Program-made: the position numbers and the translations under genes
In this document: piece after piece, positions 55,627 to 64,000 of the stretch
How the letters are laid out: each line of letters begins with the position of its first letter
Position numbering within the stretch: the first letter of the stretch is position 1
The notes under the pieces: model-generated
Databases searched by the model: none
Told to the model about the DNA's origin: nothing
What the model saw: only the letters and a program-made list of their open reading frames with translations
Assembly: GCF_932526225.1 (NCBI RefSeq)
Contig: NC_064047.1
Span: 3,285,501 to 3,349,500 of the forward strand
Length of the DNA: 64,000 bases
Direction of reading: 5' to 3'
From: Nematostella vectensis
Taxonomy: Eukaryota; Cnidaria; Anthozoa; Actiniaria; Edwardsiidae

Positions 55627-56654
55627 ATACATTTTTGTTTGAAAAATCCCTGATCAAAATAACAAAGAGGTAAAAAAGCTATTTGAAAAATCCAAGGTTG
55701 CGGTGGCCGAGTGGTGAAGGCGTTGGACTAGAAATCCAATGGGATCTTCCCGCGCAGGTTCGAATCCTGCTCGCAACGATACATTTTTGTTTGAAAAATC
55801 CCTGATCAAAATAACAAAGAGGTAAAAAAGCTATTTGAACAATCCAAGGTTGGGGAGGCCGAGTAGTTAAGGCGTTGGAATAGAAATCCAATGGGATCTT
55901 CCCGCGCAGGTTCGAACCCTGCCCGCAACGATACATTTTTCGACATTTTGTTTGAAGAATCCCTGATCAAAATTAAAAAAAAGAAGCTATTTGAAAAATC
56001 CAAGGTTGAGGTGGCCGAGTGGTTAAGGCGATGGACTTGAAATCCAATGGGATCTTACCGCACAGGTTCGAACCCTGCCCGCAACGGTTCTTTTTTCTTT
56101 AAACATATTTCTAATACTTTATTGATCCAGTTGAAATTTCGATGCAGTTTTATTATTTAAAAAAAGTAGGGACGAACATCCAAGGTTGCGGTGGCCGAGT
56201 AGTTAAGGCGTTGGGCTAGAAATCCAATGGGATCTTCCCGCGCAGGTTCGAATCCTGCTAGCAACGATACATTTTTGTTTTAAAAATCCCTGATCAAAAT
56301 AACAAAGAGGTAAAAAAGCTATTTGAAAAATCCAAGGTTGGGGAGGACGAGTAGTTAAGGCGTTGGAATAGAAATCCAATGGGATCTTCCCGCGCAGGCT
56401 CGAATCCTGCCCGCAACGATAAAGTTTTAGACATTTTGTTTGAAGAATGTCTGATCAAAATAAAAAAGAAAAAAAGCTATTTCAAAAATCCAAGGTTGCG
56501 GTGGCCGAGTGGTTAAGGCGTTGGACTTGAAATCCAATGGGGTATTCCCGCGCAGGTTCGAACCCTGCCCGCAACGATACATTTTTCGACATTTTGTTTT
56601 AAGAATCCCTGATCAAAATAAAAAAAAGAAAAGAAGCTCTTTGAACAATCCAAG

Positions 56655-56736
56655 GTTGCGGTGGCCGAGTGGTTAAGGCGTTGGACTTGAAATCCAATGG
56701 GATCTTCCCGCGCAGGTTCGAACCCTGCCCGCAACG
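56655..56736 (+). tRNA. tRNA-Ser(TGA), class F
   Basis: Consensus copy; anticodon TGA at 56688-56690, in a run of three F units. Confidence 0.93.
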
Positions 56737-56814
56737 ATACATTTTTCGACATTTTGTTTTAAGAATCCCTGATCAAAATAAAAAAAAGAAAAGAAGCTCT
56801 TTCAACAATCCAAG

Positions 56815-56896
56815 GTTGCGGTGGCCGAGTGGTTAAGGCGTTGGACTTGAAATCCAATGGGATCTTCCCGCGCAGGTTCGAACCCTGCCCGCAACG
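56815..56896 (+). tRNA. tRNA-Ser(TGA), class F
   Basis: Consensus copy; anticodon TGA at 56848-56850, the +4,983 partner of 51832. Confidence 0.93.
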
Positions 56897-57313
56897 ATAC
56901 ATTTTTCGACATTTTGTTTTAAGAATCCCTGATCAAAATAAAAAAGAAAAGAAGCTATTTCAAAAATCCAAGGTTGCGGTGGCCGAGTGGTTAAGGCGAT
57001 GGACTTGAAATCCAATGGGATCTTACCGCGCAGGTTCGAACCCTGCACGCAACGGTTCTTTTTTCTTCAAACAAATTTTTAACACTTTATTGACCCAGTT
57101 TCAATTTCGATGCAGTTTTACCATTTAAAAAAAGTAGGGACGAACATCCAAGGTTGCCGTGGCCGAGTGGTTAAAGCGTTGGACTAGAAATCCAATGGGA
57201 TCTTCCCGCGCAGGTTCGAATCCTGCCCACAACGATACATTTTTCAACATTTTGTTTGAACAATCCCTGAACAAAATAGCAAAGCGGAAATGAAGCTAAT
57301 TCAAAAATCCAAT

Positions 57314-57395
57314 GTTGCGGTGGCCGAGTGGTTAAACCGTTGGACTCCAAATCTAATGGGATCTTCCCATTCAGGTTCGAATCCTGCCCGCAACG
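57314..57395 (+). pseudogene. Class I, CCA anticodon
   Basis: Anticodon CCA at 57347-57349, the +4,983 duplicate of 52331, in a J-I-M-H' module. Confidence 0.75.
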
Positions 57396-57805
57396 ATACA
57401 TTTTTCGGCATTTTCTTTGAAGAATACTTAATCAAAATAAAAAAGAAGAAAAAAAGCTATTAAAAAATCCAAGGTTGCGGTGGCCGAGTGGTTAAGGCGT
57501 TAGACTTGAAATCCAATGGGGTCTTCCCGCGCAGGTTCGTACCCTGCCCGCAACGGTTCTTTTTTCTTCAAACACATTTCTAATACTTTATTGATTCATT
57601 TTCAATTTCGATGCAGTTTTATTATTTAAAAAAGGTAGGGACGAACATCCAAGGTTGCGGTGGCCGAGGAGTTAAGGCGTTGGACTAGAAATCCCATGGG
57701 ATCTACCCTCGCAGGATCGAATCCTGCCCGCAACGATATATTTTTGTTTGTAAAATCCCTGATCAAAAAAACAAAGAGGTAAAAATGCTATTTGAAAAGT
57801 CCAAG

Positions 57806-57887
57806 GTTGCGGTGGCCGAGTGGTTAAGGCGTTGGACTAAAAATCCAATGGGATCTTCCCGCGCAGGTATGAATCCTGCTCGCAACG
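57806..57887 (+). pseudogene. Class A copy with AAA anticodon and altered B box
   Basis: The same AAA anticodon change as 5728, at 57839-57841, and the same neighbours (H' or O* before, E after). The T loop reads TATGAAT instead of TTCGAAT, which breaks the B box. It is probably a decayed relative of 5728. Confidence 0.75.
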
Positions 57888-58454
57888 ATACATTTTTGTT
57901 TGAAAAATCCCTGATCAAAATAACAAAGAGGTAAAAAAGCTATTTAAAAAATCCAAGGTTGGGGAGGCCGAGTAGTTAAGGCGTTGGAATAGAAATCCAA
58001 TGGGATCTTCCCGCGCAGGCTCGAATCCTGCCCGCAACGATAAAGTTTTCGACATTTTGTTTGAAGAATGCCTGATCAAAATAAAAGAGAAGAAAAGAAG
58101 CTATTTCAAAAATCCAAGGTTGCGGTGGCCGAGTGGTTAAGTCGTTGGACTTGAAATCCAATGGGATCTTCCCGCGCAGGTTCGAACCCTGCCCGCAACG
58201 ATACATTTTTCGACATTTTGTTTGAAGAATCCCTGATCAAAATAAAAAAAAAGAAGCTATTTGAAAAATCCAAGGTTGAGGTGGCCGAGTGGTTAAGGCG
58301 ATGGACTTGAAATCCAATGGGATCTTACCGCACAGGTTCGAACCCTGCCCGCAACGGTTCTTTTTTCTTAAAACATATTTCTAATACTTTATTGATCCAG
58401 TTGAAATTTCGATGCAGTTTTATTATTTAAAAAAAGTAGGGACGAACATCCAAG

Positions 58455-58528
58455 GTTGCGGTGGCCGAGGCGTTGGACTAGAAATCTAATGGGATCTTCC
58501 CGCGCAGGTTCGAATCCTGCCCGCAACG
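58455..58528 (+). pseudogene. 74-nt class D copy lacking most of the D loop
   Basis: Eight bases (AGTTAAGG) are missing after GGCCGAGG, so the D arm cannot form. The tail ends CCGCAACG and the spacer is F-type. Seen once. Confidence 0.85.
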
Positions 58529-58606
58529 ATACATTTTTCGACATTTTGTTTTAAGAATCCCTGATCAAAATAAAAAAAAGAAAAGAAGCTCTTTCAACAA
58601 TCCAAG

Positions 58607-58687
58607 GTTGCGGTGGTCGAGTGGTTAAGGCGTTGGACTTGAAATCCAATGGGAATTCCCGCGCAGGTTCGAACCCTGCCCGCAACG
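58607..58687 (+). tRNA. 81-nt tRNA-Ser(TGA) with shortened variable arm
   Basis: F copy with GGGAATTCCC in place of GGGATCTTCCC, giving a two-base variable loop, and GGTCGAG in place of GGCCGAG in the A box. Anticodon TGA at 58640-58642. Confidence 0.65.
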
Positions 58688-59104
58688 ATACATTTTTCGA
58701 CATTTTGTTTTAAGAATCCCTGATCAAAATAAAAAAGAAAAGAAGCTATTTCAAAAATCCAAGGTTGCGGTGGCCGAGTGGTTAAGGCGATGGACTTGAA
58801 ATCCAATGGGATCTTACCGCGCAGGTTCGAAGCCTGAACGCAACGGTTCTTTTTTCTTCAAACAAATTTCTAACACTTTATTGACCCAGTTTCAATTTCG
58901 ATGCAGTTTTACCATTTAAAAAAAGTAGGGACGAACATCCAAGGTTGCCGTGGCCGAGTGGTTAAAGCGTTGGACTAGAAATCCAATGGGATCTTCCCGC
59001 GCAGGTTCGAATCCTGCCCACAACGATACATTTTTCAACATTTTGTTTGAACAATCCCTGAACAAAATAGCAAAGCGGAAATGAAGCTAATTCAAAAATC
59101 CAAT

Positions 59105-59186
59105 GTTGCGGTGGCCGAGTGGTTAAACCGTTGGACTCCAAATCTAATGGGATCTTCCCATTCAGGTTCGAATCCTGCCCGCAACG
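59105..59186 (+). pseudogene. Class I, CCA anticodon
   Basis: Anticodon CCA at 59138-59140, in a J-I-M-H' module. Confidence 0.75.
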
Positions 59187-59749
59187 ATACATTTTTCGGC
59201 ATTTTCTTTGAAGAATACTTAATCAAAATAAAAAAGAAGAAAAAAAGCTATTCAAAAATCCAAGGTTGCGGTGGCCGAGTGGTTAAGGCGTTAGACTTGA
59301 AATCCAATGGGGTCTTCCCGCGCAGGTTCGTACCCTGCCCGCAACGGTTCTTTTTTCTTCAAACACATTTCTAATACTTTATTGATTCATTTTCAATTTC
59401 GATGCAGTTTTATTATTTAAAAAAGGTAGGGACGAACATCCAAGGTTGCGGTGGCCGAGGAGTTAAGGCGTTGGACTAGAAATCCCATGGGATCTACCCT
59501 CGCAGGATCGAATCCTGCCCGCAACGATATATTTTTGTTTGTAAAATCCCTGATCAAAAAAACAAAGAGGTAAAAATGCTATTTGAAAAGTCCAAGGTTG
59601 CGGTGGCCGAGTGGTTAAGGCGTTGGACTAAAAATGCAATGCGATCTTTACGCGCAGATTAGAGTCCTGCCCGCAACGATATGTTTTTGTTTAAAAAATC
59701 CCTGATCAAAATAACAAAGAGGTAAAAATGCTATTTAAAAAAACCCAAG

Positions 59750-59831
59750 GTTGCGGTGGCCGAGTGGTTAAGGCGTTGGACTAGAAATCCAATGGGATCT
59801 TCCCGCGCAGGTTCGAATCCTGCTCGCAACG
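59750..59831 (+). tRNA. tRNA-Ser(AGA), class A
   Basis: Consensus copy; anticodon AGA at 59783-59785, between a G and an E copy. The 5' flank differs slightly (AAACCCAAG). Confidence 0.93.
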
Positions 59832-61023
59832 ATACATTTTTGTTTGAAAAATCCCTGATCAAAATAACAAAGAGGTAAAAAAGCTATTTAAAAAATCCAA
59901 GGTTGGGGAGGCCGTGTAGTTAAGGCGTTGGAATAGAAATCCAATGGGATCTTCCCGCGCAGGCTCGAATCCTGCCCGCAACGATAAAGTTTTCGACATT
60001 TTGTTTGAAGAATGCCTGATCAAAATAAAAAAGAAGAAAAGAAGCTATTTCAAAAATCCAAGGTTGCGGTGGCCGAGTGGTTAAGGCGTTGGACTTGAAA
60101 TCCAATGGGGTCTTCCCGCGCAGGTTCGAACCCTGCCCGCAACGATACATTTTTCGACATTTTGTTTGAAGAATCCCTGATCAAAATAAAAAAAAAGAAG
60201 CTATTTGAAAAATCCAAGGTTGAGGTGGCCGAGTGGTTAAGGCGATGGACTTGAAATCCAATGGGATCTTACCGCACAGGTTCGAACCCTGCCCGCAACG
60301 GTTCTTTTTTCTTAAAACATATTTCTAATACTTTATTGATCCAGTTGAAATTTCGATGCAGTTTTATTATTTAAAAAAAGTAGGGACGAACATCCAAGGT
60401 TGCGGTGGCCGAGGAGTTAAGGCGTTGGACTAGAAATCTAATGGGATCTTCCCGCGCAGGTTCGAATCCTGCCCACAACGATAAATTTTTCAACATTTTG
60501 TTTGAACAATCCCTGATCAAAATAACAAAGAGGTAAAAAAGCTATTTGAAAAATCCAAGGTTGCGGTGGCCGAGTGGTTAAGGCGTTGGACTAGAAATCC
60601 AATGGGATCTTCCCGCGCATGTTCGAATCCTGCTCGCAACGATACATTTTTGTTTGAAAAATCCTTGATCAAAATAACAAAGAGGTAAAAAAGCTATTTG
60701 AAGAATCCAAGGTTGGGGAGGCCGAGTGGTTAAGTCGTTGGAATAGAAATCCAATGGGATCTTCCCGCGCAGGCCGGAACCTGCCCGCAACGATAAATTG
60801 TTCGACATTTTGTTTGAAGAATGCCTGATCAAAAAAAAAAGAAGCTATTTCAAAAATCCAAGGTTGCGGGGGCCGAGGAGTTAAGGCGTTGGACTAGAAA
60901 TCTAATGGGATCTTCCCGCGCAGGTTCGAATCCTGCCCACAACGATACATTTTTCGACGCTTTGTTTGAAGAATCCTTGTTCAGAAAAACAAAGCGGAAA
61001 TGAAGCTAATTCAAAAATCCAAT

Positions 61024-61105
61024 GTTGCGGTGGCCGAGTGGTTAAGGCGTTGGACTAGAAATCCAATGGGATCTTCCCGCGCAGGTTCGAATCCTGCTCG
61101 CAACG
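61024..61105 (+). tRNA. tRNA-Ser(AGA), class A
   Basis: Consensus copy; anticodon AGA at 61057-61059, between a K-like and a B copy. Confidence 0.93.
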
Positions 61106-62127
61106 ATACATTTTTGTTTGAAAAATCCCTGATCAAAATAACAAAGAGGTAAAAAAGCTATTTGAAGAATCCAAGGTTGGGGAGGCCGAGTGGTTAAGGC
61201 GTTGGATTAGAAATCCAATGGGATCTTCCTGCGCAGGCCCGAACCCTGCCCGCAACGATACATTTTTCGACATTTTGTTTGAAGAATCCCTGATCAAAAT
61301 AAAAAAAAGAAGCTATTTGAAAAATCCAAGGTTGAGGTGGCCGAGTGGTTAAGGCGATGGACTTGAAATCCAATGGGATCTTACCGCACAGGTTCGAGCC
61401 CTGCCCGCAACGGTTCTTTTTTCTTAAAACATATTTCTAATACTTTATTGATCCAGTTGAAATTTCGATGCAGTTTTATTATTTAAAAAAAGTAGGGACG
61501 AACATCCAAGGTTGCGGTGGCCGAGGAGTTAAGGCGTTGGACTAGAAATCTAATGGGATCTTCCCGCGCAGGTTCGAATCCTGCCCACAACGATAAATTT
61601 TTCAACATTTTGTTTGAACAATCCCTGAACAAAATAGCAAAGCGGAAATGAAGCTAATTCAAAAATCCAATGTTGCGGTGGCCGAGTGGTTAAGGCGTTG
61701 GACTAGAAATCCAATGGGATCTTCCCGCGCAGGTTCAAATCCTGCTCGCAACGATACATTTTTGTTTGAAAAATCCCTGATCAAAATAACAAAGAGGTAA
61801 AAAAGCTATTTGAAGAATCCAAGGTTGGGGAGGCCGAGTGGTTAAGGCGTTGGATTAGAAATCCAATGGGATCTTCCCGCGCAGGCCCGAATCCTGCCCG
61901 CAACGATATATTTTTGTTTGAAAAATCCCTGATAAAATACACAAAGAGGTAAAAATGCTATTTGAAAAGTCCAAGGTTGGGGTGGCCGAGTGGTTAAGAC
62001 GTTGGACTAAAAATTCAATGCGATCTTCCCGCGCAGATTAGAGTCCTGCCCGCAACGATATATTTTTGTTTAAAAAATCCCTGTCCAAAATAACAAAGAG
62101 GTAGATATGCTATTTGAAAAATCCAAG

Positions 62128-62209
62128 GTTGCGGTGGCCGAGTGGTTAAGGCGTTGGACTAGAAATCCAATGGGATCTTCCCGCGCAGGTTCGAATCCTG
62201 CTCGCAACG
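62128..62209 (+). tRNA. tRNA-Ser(AGA), class A
   Basis: Consensus copy; anticodon AGA at 62161-62163, the first of two adjacent intact A genes. Confidence 0.93.
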
Positions 62210-62279
62210 ATACATTTTTGTTTGAAAAATCCCTGATCAAAATAACAAAGAGGTAAAAAAGCTATTTGAAAAATCCAAG

Positions 62280-62361
62280 GTTGCGGTGGCCGAGTGGTTA
62301 AGGCGTTGGACTAGAAATCCAATGGGATCTTCCCGCGCAGGTTCGAATCCTGCTCGCAACG
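62280..62361 (+). tRNA. tRNA-Ser(AGA), class A
   Basis: Consensus copy; anticodon AGA at 62313-62315. It is the second of the adjacent intact pair, 152 bp after the first. Confidence 0.93.
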
Positions 62362-62431
62362 ATACATTTTTGTTTGAAAAATCCCTGATCAAAATAACAA
62401 AGAGGTAAAAAAGCTATTTGAAAAATCCAAG

Positions 62432-62513
62432 GTTGCGGTGGCCGAGTGGTGAAGGCGTTGGAATAGAAATCCAATGGGATCTTCCCGCGGAGGCTCGAAT
62501 CCTGCCCGCAACG
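62432..62513 (+). pseudogene. N/E hybrid, AGA
   Basis: N front (GTGGTGAA) with an E middle and tail (GGAATAG, CGCGGAGGCTCG) and an E spacer. Anticodon AGA at 62465-62467. Confidence 0.78.
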
Positions 62514-62592
62514 ATAAAGTTTTCGACATTTTGTTTGAAGAATGCCTGATCAAAATAAAAAAGAAGAAAAGAAGCTATTTCAAAAATCCAAG

Positions 62593-62674
62593 GTTGCGGT
62601 GGCCGAGTGGTTAAGGCGTTGGACTTGAAATCCAATGGGATCTTCCCGCGCAGGTTCGAACCCTGCCCGCAACG
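62593..62674 (+). tRNA. tRNA-Ser(TGA), class F
   Basis: Consensus copy; anticodon TGA at 62626-62628, before a C copy. Confidence 0.93.
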
Positions 62675-63398
62675 ATACATTTTTCGACATTTTGTTTGAA
62701 GAATCCCTGATCAAAATAAAAAAAAAGAAGCTATTTGAAAAATCCAAGGTTGAGGTGGCCGAGTGGTTAAGGCGATGGACTTGAAATCCGATGGGATCTT
62801 ACCGCACAGGTTCGAACCCTGCCCGCAACGGTTCTTTTTTCTTTAAACATATTTCTAATACTTTATTGATCCAGTTGAAATTTCGATGCAGTTTTATTAT
62901 TTAAAAAAAGTAGGGACGAACATCCAAGGTTGCGGTGGCCGAGGAGTTAAGGCGTTGTACTAGAAATCCAATGGGATCTTCCCGCGCAGGTTCGAATCCT
63001 GCTAGCAACGATACATTTTTGTTTGAAAAATCCCTGATCAAAATATTAAAGAGGTAAAAAAGCTATTTGAAAAATCCAAGGTTGGGGAGGACGAGTAGTT
63101 AAGGCGTTGGAATAGAAATCCAATGGGATCTTCCCGCGCAGGCTCGAATCCTGCCCGCAACGATAAAGTTTTCGACATTTTGTTTGAAGAATGCCTGATC
63201 AAAATAAAAAAGAAAAAAAGCTATTTCAAAAATCCAAGGTTGCGGTGGCCGAGTGGTTAAGGCGTTGGACTTGAAATCCAATGGGATATTCTCGCGCAGG
63301 TTCGAACCCTGCCCGCAACGATACATTTTTCGACATTTTGTTTTAAGAATCCCTGATCAAAATAAAAAAAAGAAAAGAAGCTCTTTGAACAATCCAAG

Positions 63399-63480
63399 GT
63401 TGCGGTGGCCGAGTGGTTAAGGCGTTGGACTTGAAATCCAATGGGATCTTCCCGCGCAGGTTCGAACCCTGCCCGCAACG
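63399..63480 (+). tRNA. tRNA-Ser(TGA), class F
   Basis: Consensus copy; anticodon TGA at 63432-63434, the last intact F gene in the window and followed by a C copy. Confidence 0.93.
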
Positions 63481-64000
63481 ATACATTTTTCGACATTTTG
63501 TTTTAAGAATCCCTGATCAAAATAAAAAAAAAAGAAGCTATTTGAAAAATCCAAGGTTGAGGTGGCCGAGTGGTTAAGGCGATGGACTTGAAATCCAATG
63601 GGATCTTACCGCACAGGTTCGAACCCTGCCCGCAACGGTTCTTTTTTCTTAAAACATATTTCTAATACTTTATTGATCCAGTTGAAATTTCGATGCAGTT
63701 TTATTATTTAAAAAAAGTAGGGACGAACATCCAAGGTTGCGGTGGCCGAGGAGTTAAGGCGTTGGACTAGAAATCTAATGGGATCTTCCCGCGCAGGTTC
63801 GAATCCTGCCCACAACGATAAATTTTTCAACATTTTGTTTGAACAATCCCTGAACAAAATAGCAAAGCGGAAATGAAGCTAATTCAAAAATCCAATGTTG
63901 CGGTGGCCGAGTGGTTAAGGCGTTGGACTAGAAATCCAATGGGATCTTCCCGCGCATGTTCGAATCCTGCTCGCAACGATACATTTTTGTTTGAAAAATC

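Larger units (their letters stand above)
52671..58943 (+). repeat. Array block 13: second copies of the 4.5-5.0-kb repeats
   Basis: Unit starts and classes: 52671D, 52832A*, 52984B, 53140C, 53320D, 53481A*, 53633B, 53794P, 53955F, 54116F, 54297H, 54449G, 54601A*, 54753N, 54903E, 55059C/F hybrid, 55240H, 55392G, 55545A, 55697N, 55849E, 56005C, 56185O, 56337E, 56495F*, 56655F, 56815F, 56973Q, 57153J, 57314I, 57474M, 57654H', 57806A* with AAA, 57958E, 58119F*, 58275C, 58455del, 58607F* (81 nt), 58764Q. Offsets to the previous block are 4,519 (A-B-C-D-A-B-P), 4,680 (F-H) and about 4,983 (H through M). Confidence 0.88.
1..64000 (+). repeat. Tandem array of about 401 serine tRNA genes and pseudogenes (class key)
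   Basis: Every unit is a class II tRNA body plus spacer. Bases 34-36 of each 82-nt body are the anticodon. Class key: A, AGA consensus. B, AGA with GTTGGGGA start and CCCGAAT T loop. C, TGA with GTTGAGG start and TTACCGCAC arm. D, AGA with GAGGAGTT D loop and CCACAACG end. E, AGA with GTTGGGGA and GAGTAGTT (some GGACGAG). F, TGA consensus. G, AAA with ATTAGAGTCC T arm. H, CAA with GTTTCGG start; H' is an AGA relative. I, CCA. J, AGA with GTTGCCG start. K, AGA with GAGCGGTT (K' GAGTGGTT) and CCACAACG. L, 81 nt with a shortened T loop. M, TGA with TTAGA stem. N, AGA with GTGGTGAA. O, AGA with GAGGAGTT and CTAGCAACG. P, AGA with AAACCG. Q, TGA with TTACCGCGC. R, AGA with GGAATAG and CCCGTAACG. 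S, a single P-like copy. An asterisk marks a copy with extra changes; 'del' marks an internally deleted copy. No unit lies on the minus strand. Confidence 0.95.
58944..64000 (+). repeat. Array block 14: J-to-D module and array continuing past the window end
   Basis: Unit starts and classes: 58944J, 59105I, 59265M, 59445H', 59597G, 59750A, 59902E, 60063F*, 60219C, 60399D, 60560A*, 60712L, 60863K, 61024A, 61176B, 61331C, 61511D, 61672A*, 61824B, 61976G, 62128A, 62280A, 62432N/E hybrid, 62593F, 62749C, 62929O, 63081E, 63239F*, 63399F, 63556C, 63736D, 63897A*. The last tRNA is complete and its spacer is cut by the window end, so the array continues. Confidence 0.88.

Noticed and set aside
1-64000. 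CRISPR-like array (regular repeats and spacers)
   Set aside because: The repeat is an 82-nt tRNA with paired arms, the spacers are themselves repeats of each other, and there are no cas genes.
1-64000. tRNA-derived SINE family
   Set aside because: Units are strictly head to tail and on one strand, with no poly-A or LINE-like tail, no target-site duplications and no unrelated flanking DNA.
1-64000. Bacterial, organellar or phage tRNA cluster
   Set aside because: No CCA is encoded, each unit has eukaryotic A and B boxes with T-run terminators, and no protein genes are interspersed.
1-64000. Pure assembly artefact
   Set aside because: Units carry many private, nested variants consistent with stepwise duplication. 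Exact array length could still be wrong, since 2-8-kb blocks are nearly identical.

Overview
This window is one continuous head-to-tail array of serine tRNA genes and their decayed copies. By a manual count there are 401 tRNA-like units, all on the + strand, and the array runs off both ends of the window. I found no credible protein-coding gene, no rRNA and no mobile element. A typical unit is an 82-nt class II tRNA body (long variable arm, discriminator base G73, no encoded CCA) followed by an AT-rich spacer of about 70-79 nt, or a 98-nt spacer after most of the TGA-anticodon copies of classes C, M and Q. Start-to-start spacing is therefore mostly 152, 155-156, 160-161 or 180 bp.

The A box, B box, T-run terminators and missing CCA mark these as eukaryotic RNA polymerase III genes. 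From memory, the body (TTGGA/TCCAA anticodon stem, GGGA/TCCC variable arm, GCAGG/CCTGC T stem) looks like metazoan Ser-UCN tRNAs. I read the source as a eukaryotic, probably animal, nuclear genome; the species cannot be told from this window.

Two versions look fully functional: class A, tRNA-Ser(AGA), 41 consensus copies; and class F, tRNA-Ser(TGA), 23 consensus copies. The rest fall into recurring classes named B to S here, each with fixed diagnostic defects in the acceptor stem, D loop, variable arm or B box. Class I carries the anticodon CCA, class H CAA, and class G AAA; three better-formed Ser bodies also carry AAA. Class letters are defined in the entry spanning the whole window, and the block entries give start and class for every unit.

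Layout: 1059-3004 holds three successive A-B-C-D higher-order repeats of 648-649 bp. The stretch 9746-12845 is a 3,100-bp unit partly repeated from 12846. 16781-18870 and 18871-20960 are a 2,090-bp tandem pair. 20961-33077 holds nested 2,235-, 1,585- and 7,993/5,758-bp duplications. 32608-36009 has a 1,625-bp period. 43102-47046 has a 2,044-bp period. 48313-57555 holds duplications offset by about 4,519, 4,680 and 4,983 bp. Several duplication junctions fall inside a tRNA body, giving hybrid genes, as expected if the array evolves by unequal crossing-over between tRNA sequences.

The units form no pathway. Intact copies would feed the Ser-UCN tRNA pool; the remainder may be silent, or may act through TFIIIC binding and chromatin effects, which the sequence alone cannot show.
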